Source: Dickeya oryzae
Lineage (GTDB): Bacteria; Pseudomonadota; Gammaproteobacteria; Enterobacterales; Enterobacteriaceae
NCBI RefSeq assembly: GCF_009372235.1
Contig: NZ_ML762924.1
Location: 26,086-90,085 of the forward strand
Length of the DNA: 64,000 nt
Reading direction: 5' to 3'
Shown one piece after another: positions 22,864-33,451 of this stretch. Both the position numbers and the translations under genes were made by a program. Position 1 is the stretch's first letter; each line of letters starts with the position of its first letter. Under the pieces are notes generated by a model, which saw only the letters and a list, made by a program, of their open reading frames with translations, ran no database searches and had not been told where the DNA came from.

Positions 22864-24851
22864 AAGCAGTTGTTTTTGCCTATCATGATTTTGGCTGCGT
22901 GGGACTCCGCGCGTTGGTGGCTGCGGGCTATACCGTAGAAGCGGTATTTACCCATGCGGATAATCCCGCGGAAAATCAGTTTTTTGGATCGGTAGCCCGT
23001 ACCGCAGCGGAACTGGGTATCCCGGTATTCGCGCCGGAAGACGTCAACCACCCGCTGTGGGTGGAGCGCATCGCCGCGATGTCGCCGGACGTGATTTTCT
23101 CCTTCTACTATCGCCACCTGCTGAGCGACGCGATTTTGCAAAGCGCAGCCCATGGCGCGTACAACCTGCATGGTTCGCTGCTGCCGCGTTATCGTGGCCG
23201 GGCACCGCTGAACTGGGCGCTGGTTAACGGCGAAACTGAAACTGGCGTCACCCTGCACCGTATGGTTGCGCGTGCCGATGCCGGTAATATCGTGGCACAA
23301 CAGCGTGTTGCTATCGACGAGAGCGATACCGCGCTGAGTCTGCATCATAAGCTGCGTGACGTCGCCAGCCAGTTGCTGAAAGATAGCCTGCCGGCTATCG
23401 CGGCAGGTAAAGCGAATGATATTCCGCAGGACGAAAGCCAGGCTACCTATGTGGGCCGTCGTACTCCAGAAGATGGCCGCATTGAATGGCAGAAACCGGC
23501 ACGTGCGCTGTACAACCTGGTACGTGCGGTGACCGAGCCGTGGCCAGGTGCATTTAGCTTTGTCGGTACTACCAAGTTCATTATCTGGCAGGCGAAAGTG
23601 CGTACTGACTTTGCTGCTGCCAAACCGGGCACCGTGCTGAGCACGTCACCGCTGGTGGTTGCTTGCGGTAACGACGCACTGGAGATCGTTACCGGTCAGG
23701 GGGATAACGGTATTTATCTGCAAGGCGCGCAACTGGCCCAAGGCCTGGGTCTGGTGAGCGGCGCTATCCTCAACAACTCGCCGGTGGTGAGTGTGAAGCG
23801 TCGTACCCGTGTGCTGATCCTCGGGGTGAATGGCTTTATCGGTAACCACCTGACCGAGCGTCTGTTGCAGGAAGATAACTACGAAGTGTTCGGTCTGGAC
23901 ATCAGCTCCGATGCTATCGAACGTTTCCTCGACAACCCGCACTTCCACTTCGTGGAAGGGGACATCAGCATCCACTCTGAGTGGATCGAATACCACATCA
24001 AGAAATGCGACGTGGTGCTGCCACTGGTGGCGATTGCCACGCCGATCGAATATACCCGCAACCCGCTGCGTGTGTTCGAGCTGGATTTCGAAGAAAACCT
24101 GAAAACCATTCGTGACTGCGTGAAGTACAAAAAACGCATCATTTTCCCGTCCACTTCTGAAGTGTACGGCATGTGTACCGACCCGGTATTCGACGAAGAT
24201 AACTCTAACCTGATTGTCGGGCCTATCAACAAACAGCGTTGGATTTACTCTGTATCTAAACAGCTGTTGGACCGCGTTATCTGGGCTTACGGCGAAAAAG
24301 AAGGGCTGCGTTTCACCCTGTTCCGTCCGTTTAACTGGATGGGGCCGCGTCTGGATAACCTGAATGCCGCGCGTATCGGCAGTTCCCGTGCTATCACCCA
24401 GTTGATCCTGAACCTGGTGGAAGGCTCGCCTATCAAACTGGTTGATGGTGGTCGTCAGAAACGCTGCTTTACCGACATCAAAGACGGTATCGAAGCGCTG
24501 TTCCGCATCATTGAGAACAAAGACGGCGTGTGTGATGGTCAGATCATCAATATCGGTAACCCGGAAAACGAAGCGAGCATTCGCCAACTGGCGGAAATGC
24601 TGCTGGAGAGCTTCGAGAAGCATCCGCTGCGTAACCAGTTCCCGCCGTTCGCCGGTTTCCGCGAAGTAGAAAGCAGCAGCTACTACGGTAAAGGCTATCA
24701 GGATGTGGAGCATCGTAAGCCCAGCATCCGCAACGCCAAGCGCCTGTTGCATTGGCAGCCGACCATCGAGATGGAAAAAACCGTGGCTGAAACGCTGGAC
24801 TTCTTCCTTCAGACTGTTGAAACCGGTCAATTCAGTCAGGACGGCGAATGA
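22860..24851 (+). CDS. arnA: Bifunctional UDP-GlcA decarboxylase / UDP-Ara4N formyltransferase ArnA
   Basis: Two-domain, 663-residue cytosolic enzyme of the L-Ara4N pathway. The N-terminal 300 residues are a 10-formyl-THF-dependent formyltransferase ([18 protein letters not shown] with the catalytic His and downstream Asp). The C-terminal 345 residues are an NAD-dependent dehydrogenase that decarboxylates UDP-glucuronate (Rossmann motif [17 protein letters not shown] and YSVSKQ catalytic segment). Overlaps both neighbours by 4 bases, so it is fully coupled in the operon. Confidence 0.98.
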   Translation: MKAVVFAYHDFGCVGLRALVAAGYTVEAVFTHADNPAENQFFGSVARTAAELGIPVFAPEDVNHPLWVERIAAMSPDVIFSFYYRHLLSDAILQSAAHGAYNLHGSLLPRYRGRAPLNWALVNGETETGVTLHRMVARADAGNIVAQQRVAIDESDTALSLHHKLRDVASQLLKDSLPAIAAGKANDIPQDESQATYVGRRTPEDGRIEWQKPARALYNLVRAVTEPWPGAFSFVGTTKFIIWQAKVRTDFAAAKPGTVLSTSPLVVACGNDALEIVTGQGDNGIYLQGAQLAQGLGLVSGAILNNSPVVSVKRRTRVLILGVNGFIGNHLTERLLQEDNYEVFGLDISSDAIERFLDNPHFHFVEGDISIHSEWIEYHIKKCDVVLPLVAIATPIEYTRNPLRVFELDFEENLKTIRDCVKYKKRIIFPSTSEVYGMCTDPVFDEDNSNLIVGPINKQRWIYSVSKQLLDRVIWAYGEKEGLRFTLFRPFNWMGPRLDNLNAARIGSSRAITQLILNLVEGSPIKLVDGGRQKRCFTDIKDGIEALFRIIENKDGVCDGQIINIGNPENEASIRQLAEMLLESFEKHPLRNQFPPFAGFREVESSSYYGKGYQDVEHRKPSIRNAKRLLHWQPTIEMEKTVAETLDFFLQTVETGQFSQDGE

Positions 24852-25747
24852 GAAAAGTAGGGTTACGGATCGACGTTGATACCTGGCGCGGCACGCGGGT
24901 GGGAGTCCCCCGCTTGCTGGAGTTGCTGGACGTCTATGGCGTTCGGGCCAGCTTTTTCTTCAGTGTCGGTCCCGACAACATGGGGCGCCATCTCTGGCGC
25001 CTGATCCGCCCGGTATTTTTGTGGAAGATGCTGCGCTCGCGCGCAGCATCGCTGTATGGCTGGGATATCCTGTTGGCGGGCACCGCCTGGCCGGGCCGGG
25101 TGATCGGTCGTGGTCTGCCGGACCCGATTGTTGCCGCGTCCCGGCAACATGAAGTTGGGTTGCACGCCTGGGATCACTTCGCCTGGCAAACCTGGGCCGG
25201 GGTGTGGGATCAGGCCAAAATGGAACAACAGATCAAGCTTGCCTACGACGCGTTGCAGTCGATTACCGGCGAACCGGTCATTTGCTCCGCGGTGGCAGGC
25301 TGGCGCGCGGATCAAACCGCCGTCGAAGCCAAACAGCGGTTTGGCTTTCGCTACAACAGCGATTGTCGCGGCACGGCACCGTTTCGCCCGTTACTTAACG
25401 ACGGCAGCACCGGTACGGTACAGATTCCGGTCACGTTGCCCACCTGGGATGAAGCGGTTGGCCGGGAAACCAACACCGCCGATTTCAATCGCTATATTCT
25501 GGATAAAATCCATCAGGATCAGGGTACACCGGTCTATACCATCCATGCCGAAGTGGAAGGTATTGTGATGAGCGATCAGTTCAGTGAGTTGCTGGCGCTG
25601 GCTGAGCAGGAAGGTATTCGCTTTTGTCCGCTCAGTGAATTGCTACCGGATGATACCGCTACGTTGCCGGTCGGACGCGTGGTGCGGGGTTCTCTCGCCG
25701 GACGCGATGGCTGGTTGGGATGTCAGCAGACCGTGGAGGCGGCCTGA
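24848..25747 (+). CDS. arnD: 4-deoxy-4-formamido-L-arabinose-phosphoundecaprenol deformylase ArnD
   Basis: Removes the formyl group after transfer to undecaprenyl phosphate, making the Ara4N donor. 299 residues of the NodB/polysaccharide deacetylase family. The metal-binding motif RIDVDTWRG near residue 7 and HAWDHFAWQ near residue 106 are visible, as is the C-terminal HAEVEG. Overlaps arnA by 4 bases and shares its stop base with the arnT start. Confidence 0.96.
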   Translation: MRKVGLRIDVDTWRGTRVGVPRLLELLDVYGVRASFFFSVGPDNMGRHLWRLIRPVFLWKMLRSRAASLYGWDILLAGTAWPGRVIGRGLPDPIVAASRQHEVGLHAWDHFAWQTWAGVWDQAKMEQQIKLAYDALQSITGEPVICSAVAGWRADQTAVEAKQRFGFRYNSDCRGTAPFRPLLNDGSTGTVQIPVTLPTWDEAVGRETNTADFNRYILDKIHQDQGTPVYTIHAEVEGIVMSDQFSELLALAEQEGIRFCPLSELLPDDTATLPVGRVVRGSLAGRDGWLGCQQTVEAA

Positions 25748-27399
25748 TGAAATACGCACGTCAAACAACGCTATGGCTGGCGTTGTTACTGCTCTACTAC
25801 TTTATTCCCCTCAATGGCCGTCTGTTATGGCAACCGGATGAAACCCGTTATGCGGAGATCAGCCGGGAAATGCTGGCGGGCGGCAACTGGATTGCGCCTC
25901 ATTTTCTGGGGATTCGCTATTTTGAAAAACCGATCGCCGGTTACTGGGTGAATAACATCGGCCAGTGGCTGCTGGGAGACAATAACGCCGGTGTGCGCGC
26001 CGGTTCGGTGTTTTCCATCTTGCTGACGGCAGGACTGATTTACTGGCTGACGCAGCGGTTGTGGCAGCAGCGGCGTACCTCGCTGCTGGCGATGGCTATC
26101 TACCTGAGCTGTTTTTTGGTGTATGGCATCGGTACCTATGCGGTGCTAGACCCCATCGTCACCCTGTGGCTGGCGGCGGCGATGTGCAGTTTCTGGGGAG
26201 CCGCGCAGGCCACTACTCGCGGCAGTAAAATCGGTGGCTACTTGCTACTGGGCGTAGTGTGCGGCATGGGCTTCATGACCAAGGGCTTTCTGGCGTTGGC
26301 GGTGCCGGTGATTGCCGTGCTGCCGTGGGTGACGCTGGAGCGGCGCTGGAAAGAGGTGCTGCTGTATGGCCCGCTGGCGATTATCAGTGCGGTAGTGGTG
26401 TCGCTACCCTGGGCGCTGGCGATAGCGCGCCAGGAGCCGGATTTCTGGCATTACTTCTTCTGGATTGAGCACATCCAGCGTTTCGCCGACTCTAAGAATG
26501 CTCAGCATAAAGCGCCGTTCTGGTACTACCTGCCGGTGTTGGTTGCGGGGGTATTACCGTGGCTGGCTTTGTTGCCGTCGTCATTGCTACAGGGTTGGCG
26601 TGAGCGGCGTCAGCAGAATGGTGCGTTTTACCTGTTAGGTTGGGCGGTGATGCCATTCCTGTTTTTCAGTATCGCAAAAGGAAAACTGCCAACTTACATT
26701 CTGCCTTGTTTCGCGCCACTGGCGATTCTGATGGCCCGACGTGCCACCACGTTGTTGAGCCCGAAGATGCTAACCGTCAACGGCTGGATCAATCTGGCTG
26801 TTGGCTTGTTGTGTGCGTTAATCGTGGGGCTGGTGTTGGCTCCATGGGGATTATCACATCGCCAGCTCTATCAGTCGCAGGAAAGTACCAAGGTTGTGTT
26901 GGGGGTTGTGGCGTTTTTGTTTTGGGGCTTGATCGGTTGGTGGACGTCGCGTCAGGCGGCAACGCGCTGGCATTGGGCAGCGGTCTGCCCGCTGGGTATT
27001 GCGTTGCTGGTTGGTATGGCGATTCCTGAACGGGTGATGGAAACCAAAAATCCACAGTGGTTTGTGCGTAGTGTGGAGCCTCAATTATCTCAGAGTCGTT
27101 ATATTTTGGCCGACAGTGTGGGTATCGCTTCTGCCATCGCTTGGGAGCAAAAGCGTAGCGATATTCTGATGTACGATAATCAAGGTGAATTGGAATACGG
27201 TTTGTCGTATCCAGACAGCACGGATCGTATGGTCTCTGCCAGTAAGTTTGCCGACTGGCTGGCGGTGCATCGCCGTGAAGGTAATGTCTCATTGGTGCTA
27301 CTATTCTCTTCGGAAACTGATCCGATCACCGGATTACCACCCGCGGATTACACTGATCGTAAAGGGCGTATTGCCTTATTGTGGTATCGCCAGCAATGA
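25747..27399 (+). CDS. arnT: Lipid A 4-amino-4-deoxy-L-arabinosyltransferase ArnT
   Basis: Adds L-Ara4N from the undecaprenyl donor to lipid A phosphates at the periplasmic face, reducing the negative surface charge and giving resistance to cationic peptides and polymyxin. 550 residues (the E. coli length), GT83 family, with about 12 transmembrane helices. The periplasmic loop has the DETRYAEISREML and RYFEKPIAGYWVN motifs near the N-terminus. ATG 25747 is chosen because it overlaps the arnD stop by one base. Ends with a 4-base overlap with arnE. Confidence 0.97.
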   Translation: MKYARQTTLWLALLLLYYFIPLNGRLLWQPDETRYAEISREMLAGGNWIAPHFLGIRYFEKPIAGYWVNNIGQWLLGDNNAGVRAGSVFSILLTAGLIYWLTQRLWQQRRTSLLAMAIYLSCFLVYGIGTYAVLDPIVTLWLAAAMCSFWGAAQATTRGSKIGGYLLLGVVCGMGFMTKGFLALAVPVIAVLPWVTLERRWKEVLLYGPLAIISAVVVSLPWALAIARQEPDFWHYFFWIEHIQRFADSKNAQHKAPFWYYLPVLVAGVLPWLALLPSSLLQGWRERRQQNGAFYLLGWAVMPFLFFSIAKGKLPTYILPCFAPLAILMARRATTLLSPKMLTVNGWINLAVGLLCALIVGLVLAPWGLSHRQLYQSQESTKVVLGVVAFLFWGLIGWWTSRQAATRWHWAAVCPLGIALLVGMAIPERVMETKNPQWFVRSVEPQLSQSRYILADSVGIASAIAWEQKRSDILMYDNQGELEYGLSYPDSTDRMVSASKFADWLAVHRREGNVSLVLLFSSETDPITGLPPADYTDRKGRIALLWYRQQ

Positions 27400-27737
27400 T
27401 CAATTACCTGCTGATTTTGCTGGTCAGTTTGTTGACCTGCGCCGGTCAGCTTAGCCAAAAACAGGCCGCCAGCTGGCAGAGCGGCGGCCGTTCACGTCGT
27501 GCCCATATTCTGTTATGGATGGGGGTAAGCCTGCTGTTGTTGGGTGTGGCAATGCTGCTGTGGCTGGCAGTGCTGCAGCGTGTGGCGGTGAGCGTAGCGT
27601 ATCCGATGCTGAGCCTGAATTTCATTCTGGTTGCACTGGCCGCGCGTTGGCTATGGCGGGAAGCCATCAGCCTGCGGCAATGGGCAGGCATCGCGCTGAT
27701 TGTTATCGGTGTCATCTTGATGGGAGGGAGCGCGTGA
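27396..27737 (+). CDS. arnE: Ara4N-phosphoundecaprenol flippase subunit ArnE
   Basis: Small EamA/SMR-like membrane protein of 113 residues with four transmembrane helices. With ArnF it flips the undecaprenyl-linked sugar across the inner membrane. ATG 27396 (MINYLLILLVSLLTCAGQLSQKQAA) overlaps the arnT stop by 4 bases and gives the usual length. Overlaps arnF by 4 bases. Confidence 0.94.
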   Translation: MINYLLILLVSLLTCAGQLSQKQAASWQSGGRSRRAHILLWMGVSLLLLGVAMLLWLAVLQRVAVSVAYPMLSLNFILVALAARWLWREAISLRQWAGIALIVIGVILMGGSA

Positions 27738-28132
27738 AAGGCTATGGATGGGCGTTGTTGAGCGTGTTGCTGGTGAGTGCGGCACAGCTGTCGATGAAAT
27801 GGGGAATGTCTCAGCTTCCCTCATTGACGGAACCGTTGCCGTTTATGTTCGCCATGATGGTATTACCGATCGCGGCGGCGGCGGTGCTGTTGGGGTTGGC
27901 GGCGTATGCATTCTCAATGCTGAGCTGGTTTAACGCCCTGCGTTTTTTGCCGCTAAGCCGGGCTTACCCACTGCTGAGCCTTAGCTATGTGCTGGTATGG
28001 GGACTGGCGGTGGCGATGCCTATCTTCCCTGATACGTTTAGTACCGGCAAGCTGCTGGCTATTGCGCTAATTATTGTCGGTGTATGGCTGGTGTGCAGCC
28101 GACAAGCCTCGCGTCTGGACGACGAGTCCTGA
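27734..28132 (+). CDS. arnF: Ara4N-phosphoundecaprenol flippase subunit ArnF
   Basis: Second flippase subunit, 132 residues and four transmembrane helices (SVLLVSAAQLSMKWGM at the N-terminus). The start is a GTG overlapping the arnE stop, preceded by GGGAGGG. Last gene of the arn operon, which is complete in this strain: B, C, A, D, T, E and F. Confidence 0.94.
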   Translation: MKGYGWALLSVLLVSAAQLSMKWGMSQLPSLTEPLPFMFAMMVLPIAAAAVLLGLAAYAFSMLSWFNALRFLPLSRAYPLLSLSYVLVWGLAVAMPIFPDTFSTGKLLAIALIIVGVWLVCSRQASRLDDES

Positions 28133-28153
28133 TGTCTTACTGATATGACGATG

Positions 28154-28188
28154 CGGGAAGGTGGCGTTTTCTCTTTCCCGTTTCTCAC
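28154..28188 (+). terminator. Possible terminator of the arn operon
   Basis: CGGGAA (28154-28159) pairs with TTCCCG (28175-28180), followed by TTTCTCACTT. The stem is short. Confidence 0.35.
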
Positions 28189-28230
28189 TTCCCTGTTATC
28201 GTTTCCACTTTGATTCACTGGGATCTTCTT

Positions 28231-28710
28231 ATGACCTTACATATCCGTTGGGCGGTGCAGCAGGATTCCGCCACCATCCTGAATTTTATTCGTGAACTGG
28301 CAGAGTACGAGAAAGCGCTGCATGAGGTGAAGACCAATCAGCAGGAGATTGAGCAAACGCTGTTTGGTGAAGGCACGTCTACCGAGGCACTGATCTGCGA
28401 ATGGAACGGCGAGCCAATAGGGTTTGCGGTGTTCTTCAGTAGTTACTCCACCTGGCTTGGGCGCAACGGTATTTATCTGGAAGATTTGTATGTCTCGCCA
28501 CATTATCGTGGCTATGGCGCGGGTAAAGCGTTGCTGAAATACATTGCGCGTCTGGCGGTTGAACGCGGTTGCGGGCGGCTGGAATGGAGTGTGCTGGACT
28601 GGAATCAGCCCGCCATCGATTTCTACGACAGTCTGGGGGCTGCCCCACAAAACGAGTGGATCCGCTACCGGCTGGAAGGTGACAGTCTGAAACAGGTGGC
28701 ACAGGAATAG
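28231..28710 (+). CDS. GNAT-family N-acetyltransferase, diamine-acetyltransferase-like
   Basis: A 159-residue cytoplasmic acetyltransferase. The acetyl-CoA-binding segment is YVSPHYRGYGAGKALL (about residues 90-105), preceded by GIYLEDL and followed by ERGCGRLEWSVLDWNQPAIDFYDSLGA. This pattern is like the spermidine/spermine or thialysine acetyltransferase subgroup, so a small amine may be the substrate; that is inferred. I start at ATG 28231. It sits alone after the arn operon. Confidence 0.82.
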   Translation: MTLHIRWAVQQDSATILNFIRELAEYEKALHEVKTNQQEIEQTLFGEGTSTEALICEWNGEPIGFAVFFSSYSTWLGRNGIYLEDLYVSPHYRGYGAGKALLKYIARLAVERGCGRLEWSVLDWNQPAIDFYDSLGAAPQNEWIRYRLEGDSLKQVAQE

Positions 28711-28769
28711 CCTGGAGTATCCGTTGCGCTAATCGCTAATGCTGCTGGCAGACGATCGATATTCAGACC

Positions 28770-28801
28770 GTGGGGCCTTGCGCTGCTCTGCAAGGCCCCA
28801 C
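28770..28801. terminator. Strong bidirectional hairpin between GNAT and hppD
   Basis: GTGGGGCCTTGC and GCAAGGCCCCAC form a perfect 12-bp stem with an 8-base loop between the two convergent genes. No T-run. Confidence 0.6.
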
Positions 28802-28818
28802 CTGATACAAGCGGGGGA

Positions 28819-29907
28819 TTAGACTGCTTCTGTCGTGACTTTGATTTCCCCGCGCGCCAGTTGGTCGCGCTCCATGGATTCGAACAGTGCTTTGAAGTTA
28901 CCTTCACCAAAGCCCTCGTCACCATCCCGCTCGATGAATTCAAAAAACAGAGGGCCGATGAGGGTTTCCGAGAAAATCTGCAACAGTAGTTTCTTCTGCC
29001 CATTATGGGTGCTGCCATCCAGCAAAATACCGCGTTTTTGCAGCGCAGCAGTATCCCGGCCATGGCCAGGCAGGCGCTCTTCCACCATCTGGTAATAGGT
29101 ATCGGACGGCGCGGTCATCAGCGGTAATCCTGCCTGACGCAACTGATCGAGCGTCGTCAGAATATCATCGGTTTGCATCGCGATATGCTGGATCCCTTCG
29201 CCATTAAACCGACGCAGGAATTCCTGGATTTGCCCATTGCTGCCTTCGGCTTCTTCATTCAGCGGAATACGAATTTTTCCGTCTGGTGCGACCATGGCTT
29301 TTGAGTGCAAACCGGTGTATTCACCTGCAATATCAAAATAACGAATTTGCTGGAAATTAAATATCCGGCTATAGAATTCAGACCAGTAATTCATTCTTCC
29401 CTGATAGACATTATTAGTCAGATGGTCAATGGTGTGCAGCCCGAATCCTTTCGGATTTTTTTCCACACCGGGAATAAATGAAAATTCGATATCAAAGATA
29501 TCGATGTCAGAATGATATTTCTCGATGAAATAGATTTTTGAACCACCAATTCCCTCAATAGCCGGTACCTGAATTTCACCAGGGTTGGCGGCCTGTTCTG
29601 CAGGTCTGGCACCGGATAACAGCGCCTGCTCATAGGCCTGGTGCGCATCTTTGACATAAAACCCCATACCGCAGGCCCCTGCACCGTGCTCCTGCAAAAA
29701 GGTTCGCGGAAAACCGGTAGAGGTATTATTCACAAGGAAGTTGATATTATTTTGTCGAAACAGCGAAATAGCACGGTGACGATGGTGTGCAACACAGGTA
29801 AACCCGAGAGAAACGAATAATGTCGATAGCGCTTCCGGGTCATCGGTGACAAATTCGATAAAAGCAAATCCATTTAAATTGAGCGGGTTGGCTAATAAAT
29901 TAGTCAT
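28819..29907 (-). CDS. hppD: 4-hydroxyphenylpyruvate dioxygenase
   Basis: Fe(II) enzyme that turns 4-hydroxyphenylpyruvate into homogentisate in tyrosine breakdown; homogentisate can oxidise to brown pyomelanin. 362 residues, as in bacterial HPPDs. Two vicinal-oxygen-chelate domains are visible, with iron ligands in GFGLHTIDHLTNNV and GIQHIAMQTDD and the C-terminal Glu in FFEFIERDGDEGFGEGNF. ATG 29907 (MTNLLANPLNLNGFAF) has AAAGGA upstream; 12 earlier codons are open but unneeded. No other homogentisate gene is nearby. Confidence 0.95.
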   Translation of the reverse strand: MTNLLANPLNLNGFAFIEFVTDDPEALSTLFVSLGFTCVAHHRHRAISLFRQNNINFLVNNTSTGFPRTFLQEHGAGACGMGFYVKDAHQAYEQALLSGARPAEQAANPGEIQVPAIEGIGGSKIYFIEKYHSDIDIFDIEFSFIPGVEKNPKGFGLHTIDHLTNNVYQGRMNYWSEFYSRIFNFQQIRYFDIAGEYTGLHSKAMVAPDGKIRIPLNEEAEGSNGQIQEFLRRFNGEGIQHIAMQTDDILTTLDQLRQAGLPLMTAPSDTYYQMVEERLPGHGRDTAALQKRGILLDGSTHNGQKKLLLQIFSETLIGPLFFEFIERDGDEGFGEGNFKALFESMERDQLARGEIKVTTEAV

Positions 29908-30228
29908 GCTATTTCCTTTGTCCATAAAGGAGACGGTTAACATAAATTGGCGACGTGCTTGTCAGAGTGGATAGTAGCGCCATTATTCATTCAAGGATAA
30001 CAATTTTTTCTTATTAAAAACACAGTAAATAAATTCGAAATAGTTTCATTTATTAATAATTATTAATTAGTGCATCGATAGTGAGTGAATGCGATCAGGA
30101 GTGATAAAAAAATAATGATTTGGCCCAAATTTGGCGATAAATGACCTTTGGGCCACTGCTGGTGATGTGATTTTTTAAGCAGAATGACGGTAGTCTGCCA
30201 TGTGTGTCTTAAAAAGAGGAATACCGCT
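29908..30228. other. AT-rich divergent promoter region of hppD and the MBL-fold gene
   Basis: About 320 bases of very AT-rich sequence, including TATTAATAATTATTAATTAG. It should carry both promoters. I see no clear operator. Confidence 0.5.
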
Positions 30229-31020
30229 ATGAACATTACCCAGATAAGAAACGCGACGCTCAAAATTGGCTTCGCCGGTAAAACGTTTCTCATCGACCCG
30301 ATGCTGGCTGACAAAGGCGCTTATCCCGGTTTCGAGGGGACGCTGAACAGCCATCTGCGTAACCCCTTGGTGGACTTGCCAGTCACGCTGGAGGCGCTAT
30401 TTGCCGGTGTGGATGCGGTCATTGTTACCCACACGCATCTTGATCACTGGGATGATGTCGCCGCTACCCGGCTGCCGAAATCATTACCGATATTTACCCA
30501 GCATGAGCACGATCAAAGCCTGATTCGGGCCGCCGGGTTTGGTGATGTCCGGCTGTTGAGTGAGCAGAGTACTTTTGGCGATAAGAGTACTTTTGGCGAT
30601 ATCACGCTGAGTAAAACACCGGGTCAGCATGGCAGTGATGCCATTATGGAAAAGCTGGGCGAGAGGCTGGGCCAGGTGTGTGGCGTCGTGCTGCGTCATC
30701 CACAGGAAAAAACGCTGTATCTGGCGGGCGATACCGTCTGGAATGCGGACGTGGCGGAAAATCTGCGTCGCTATGTGCCAGAAGTGATTGTGCTCAACTG
30801 CGGCGATGCACAAATTGTCGGCCTGGGGTCAATCATCATGAACCAGCAGGATGTACTGAGCGTGGCGCAGCACGCACCGAATGCGACCCTCATCGCCAGC
30901 CATATGGAGGCGGTTAACCATTCGGCGTTAAGTCGTGAGGCTCTGGCGGATTTTGTGCAGCAACATGGCCTGTCGGGTCGGGTATTGATTCCGGCCGATG
31001 GCGAGTCCTGTATGCTGTAG
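30229..31020 (+). CDS. MBL-fold metal-dependent hydrolase
   Basis: A 263-residue metallo-beta-lactamase-fold enzyme without signal peptide. The zinc motif THTHLDHWDD is at about residues 66-75. Further ligands are likely in the TPGQHG, LAGDT and ASHMEAVNH segments. ATG 30229 follows AAAGAGGA. Oddity: an internal 18-bp duplication gives STFGDKSTFGDI at about residues 114-125. It is followed 44 bases later by a GlxA/AraC-type regulator in the same direction, which may control it. Substrate unknown. Confidence 0.8.
   Translation: MNITQIRNATLKIGFAGKTFLIDPMLADKGAYPGFEGTLNSHLRNPLVDLPVTLEALFAGVDAVIVTHTHLDHWDDVAATRLPKSLPIFTQHEHDQSLIRAAGFGDVRLLSEQSTFGDKSTFGDITLSKTPGQHGSDAIMEKLGERLGQVCGVVLRHPQEKTLYLAGDTVWNADVAENLRRYVPEVIVLNCGDAQIVGLGSIIMNQQDVLSVAQHAPNATLIASHMEAVNHSALSREALADFVQQHGLSGRVLIPADGESCML
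30569..30604 (+). repeat. 18-bp in-frame tandem duplication inside the MBL-fold gene
   Basis: AGTACTTTTGGCGATAAG is followed by AGTACTTTTGGCGATATC. The two copies keep the frame and double a STFGD segment. Probably recent slippage. Confidence 0.75.
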
Positions 31021-31063
31021 CCGGTATACAAAACGGGCAGTGACAAGGCAGGAGGAACGTAAT

Positions 31064-32107
31064 GTGAGTAAGCCTATTCCATCGGTCGCGGTGGTCGCCT
31101 GCGATCAGTTCAGCCCGTTTCATTTATCGGTGCCCTGCATGATCTTCGGCGATGTACTGCCGGGACAACCGTTATTCAGGTTGCGTCTTTGCGCTGGTGA
31201 AGAGGGGGTGTTGCGTTCCGCACAAGGGCTGCAGATTGATACCTCGTTTGGGCTGGATACTCTGGCGCAAGCCGATATCGTGGTGGTGCCTTACTGGCGT
31301 AACCCGCAGGAAACGCCGAATCCGGCGTTGCTGGAGGCGTTAGCTGATGCCTATGCCCATGGCAGCCTGTTAGTTGGGCTGTGTCTGGGCACCTATGTGC
31401 TGGCCTGGGCCGGGCTGCTTACGCAGCGCAACGCCGCAACACACTGGGAATTCGCGCAGGATTTTCAGCAGCGTTTTCCGGATGTACGGCTGGATACACA
31501 GGCGTTATACGTGGAAGACGAGCGGCTGATCACTTCGGCAGGGACGGCCGCCGGGCTGGATTGTTGCCTGCATGTGGTCAGAAAGTACCACGGTAGTGTC
31601 ATCGCCAATAAAATCGCCAGAAGAATGGTGATCCCCCCGCATCGTGAAGGCGGTCAGGCACAGTTCATCGAGCGGCCGATGCCGACATCGACGCAGGACG
31701 CCAGGATCAACGCGCTACTGGATTACCTGAGAAGCCACCTCGACCATTCCTATCATCTCGACGACCTGGCGCGCCGGACGCTAATGAGCCGTCGCACGTT
31801 CACCCGACAGTTTCACAAGGCTACCGGGATGTCGGTCGGTGAATGGCTGATGGCCGAGCGCCTGCAACAAAGCCAGACATTGCTGGAATCCACCACGTTG
31901 TCGATCGAGGCCATCGCCGAACAGGTCGGCTTCGGCACCGCAGCGTCACTGCGTCAGCACTTTCGCCGACAGTTTAACGTCACACCCGGCGAGTGGCGCC
32001 GGACGTTTTTGGGGGGGAGTACGTCTATGTCACTTCCCAATACAAAAACTGGAAAAAATCCGCCCCAGCAGATCGTCGGAGGTGAATTCACCGGTGATTT
32101 CACTTAA
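31064..32107 (+). CDS. GlxA-like transcriptional regulator (DJ-1/PfpI domain plus AraC HTH)
   Basis: A 347-residue regulator. The N-terminal DJ-1/PfpI-like domain (about 1-190, with [13 protein letters not shown] around the nucleophile Cys) probably senses a ligand. The C-terminal AraC-type double helix-turn-helix (about 215-315) shows [20 protein letters not shown] and [29 protein letters not shown] 31064 has a strong AGGAGG in front. The last 26 codons or so run past the usual AraC end and overlap the 3' end of mnmE on the opposite strand by 78 bases. The target is unknown; the MBL-fold gene upstream is the obvious candidate. Confidence 0.85.
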   Translation: MSKPIPSVAVVACDQFSPFHLSVPCMIFGDVLPGQPLFRLRLCAGEEGVLRSAQGLQIDTSFGLDTLAQADIVVVPYWRNPQETPNPALLEALADAYAHGSLLVGLCLGTYVLAWAGLLTQRNAATHWEFAQDFQQRFPDVRLDTQALYVEDERLITSAGTAAGLDCCLHVVRKYHGSVIANKIARRMVIPPHREGGQAQFIERPMPTSTQDARINALLDYLRSHLDHSYHLDDLARRTLMSRRTFTRQFHKATGMSVGEWLMAERLQQSQTLLESTTLSIEAIAEQVGFGTAASLRQHFRRQFNVTPGEWRRTFLGGSTSMSLPNTKTGKNPPQQIVGGEFTGDFT

Positions 32108-33394
32108 CGCCTGCTGTGCCAGCCGCAGTTCTTCGGCCAGCAACTCGCCTGCGTAGGCACCGACCAGTTGTTCGTGGCCTTGCTGCAGATGTTGCGCTGC
32201 TTGTTCCAGTGCCTGCAAGTGGCGACGGCGGGCCAGGAAGCCCCCTTCGGTGTTGCTGGTAAATCCCATGCTTTGTTTGAGGTGGTCACGCAGCAGGTCT
32301 ACACCGTCACCCGTTCGGGCGGAAAGGCGGATAAGTGAGTAAGTGTTTACCTCTTCAATACCCAGCGGTTCACCGGTGACATCCGCTTTGTTACGCACGA
32401 CGGTGATCGGCAATCGGCTTGGTAGTCTCGCCATAAATTCTGGCCAGATAGCCGCAGGTTCTACCGCGTCGGTGGTGGTGCCATCGACCATAAACAGTAC
32501 CCGGTCGGCCTGTTCGATTTCCTGCCACGCCCGTTCAATACCGATACGTTCTACTTCGTCGCTGGCTTCGCGCAGCCCGGCGGTGTCGATGATATGCAGC
32601 GGCATACCGTCGATATGAATATGCTCACGCAGCACATCGCGCGTGGTACCGGCGATATCGGTGACGATAGCGGCATCGCGCCCGGCCAGCGCATTCAGCA
32701 GGCTGGATTTACCGGCGTTGGGTCGACCGGCAATCACCACTTTCATCCCTTCACGTAACAGGCTGCCTTGCCGCGCTTCGCCACGAACACCTTCCAGATC
32801 GCCTATCACCGCATTGAGCATGGCTTCGATTTTGCCGTCAGAGAGAAAATCGATCTCCTCATCGGGGAAATCGATCGCGGCTTCCACATAGATTCGAAGG
32901 TGAGTGAGTGCTTCCACCAGTTGATGAACGCGGGAGGAGAAGACACCCTGCAGCGAGTTGACGGCGGAACGGGCCGCCTGCTCAGAACTGGCGTCGATCA
33001 GATCGGCAATCGCTTCGGCCTGCGCCAGGTCGAGCTTGTCGTTTAAAAACGCCCGTTCGGAAAATTCGCCGGGGCGGGCGATGCGCACACCCTGCAGTGC
33101 CACGACGCGCTTGAGCAGCAGGTCGAGGATTACCGGGCCACCGTGACCTTGTAGTTCCAGCACGTCTTCACCTGTAAAGGAATTCGGGCCGGGGAACCAC
33201 AGGGCAATGCCTTGATCGAGTACGCTGCCGTCGACGTCATGGAAAGGCAGATAATCGGCGTAACGCGGTTTAGGCAGCTTACCCAGTATGGCTTGTGCTA
33301 CCGCTGAGGCTTGGCGGCCGGAGATGCGCAGAATACCTACGCCGCCGCGTCCCGGCGGGGTGGCTTGGGCAACGATGGTGTCGGTATGGCTCAT
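32030..33394 (-). CDS. mnmE: tRNA modification GTPase MnmE
   Basis: With MnmG it installs the 5-carboxymethylaminomethyl group on wobble U34 of tRNAs. 454 residues, the E. coli length. N-terminal tetrahydrofolate-binding domain ([21 protein letters not shown]), helical domain, inserted Ras-like G domain ([31 protein letters not shown]) and the essential C-terminal FCIGK. ATG 33394 is chosen over an earlier in-frame start by family alignment. Last gene of the rpmH-rnpA-yidD-yidC-mnmE block. Confidence 0.98.
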   Translation of the reverse strand: MSHTDTIVAQATPPGRGGVGILRISGRQASAVAQAILGKLPKPRYADYLPFHDVDGSVLDQGIALWFPGPNSFTGEDVLELQGHGGPVILDLLLKRVVALQGVRIARPGEFSERAFLNDKLDLAQAEAIADLIDASSEQAARSAVNSLQGVFSSRVHQLVEALTHLRIYVEAAIDFPDEEIDFLSDGKIEAMLNAVIGDLEGVRGEARQGSLLREGMKVVIAGRPNAGKSSLLNALAGRDAAIVTDIAGTTRDVLREHIHIDGMPLHIIDTAGLREASDEVERIGIERAWQEIEQADRVLFMVDGTTTDAVEPAAIWPEFMARLPSRLPITVVRNKADVTGEPLGIEEVNTYSLIRLSARTGDGVDLLRDHLKQSMGFTSNTEGGFLARRRHLQALEQAAQHLQQGHEQLVGAYAGELLAEELRLAQQALSEITGEFTSDDLLGRIFSSFCIGK

Positions 33395-33451
33395 GGTGTT
33401 CTCTCTGCCTTTTCGCCTGTTTTCAGGCACGGTTACGGGGTTGTCTTACGG

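Noticed and set aside
28819..31020. hppD and the MBL-fold gene as a homogentisate pathway
   Set aside because: They are divergent, and no maleylacetoacetate isomerase or fumarylacetoacetase is present; the MBL motif does not suggest homogentisate chemistry.
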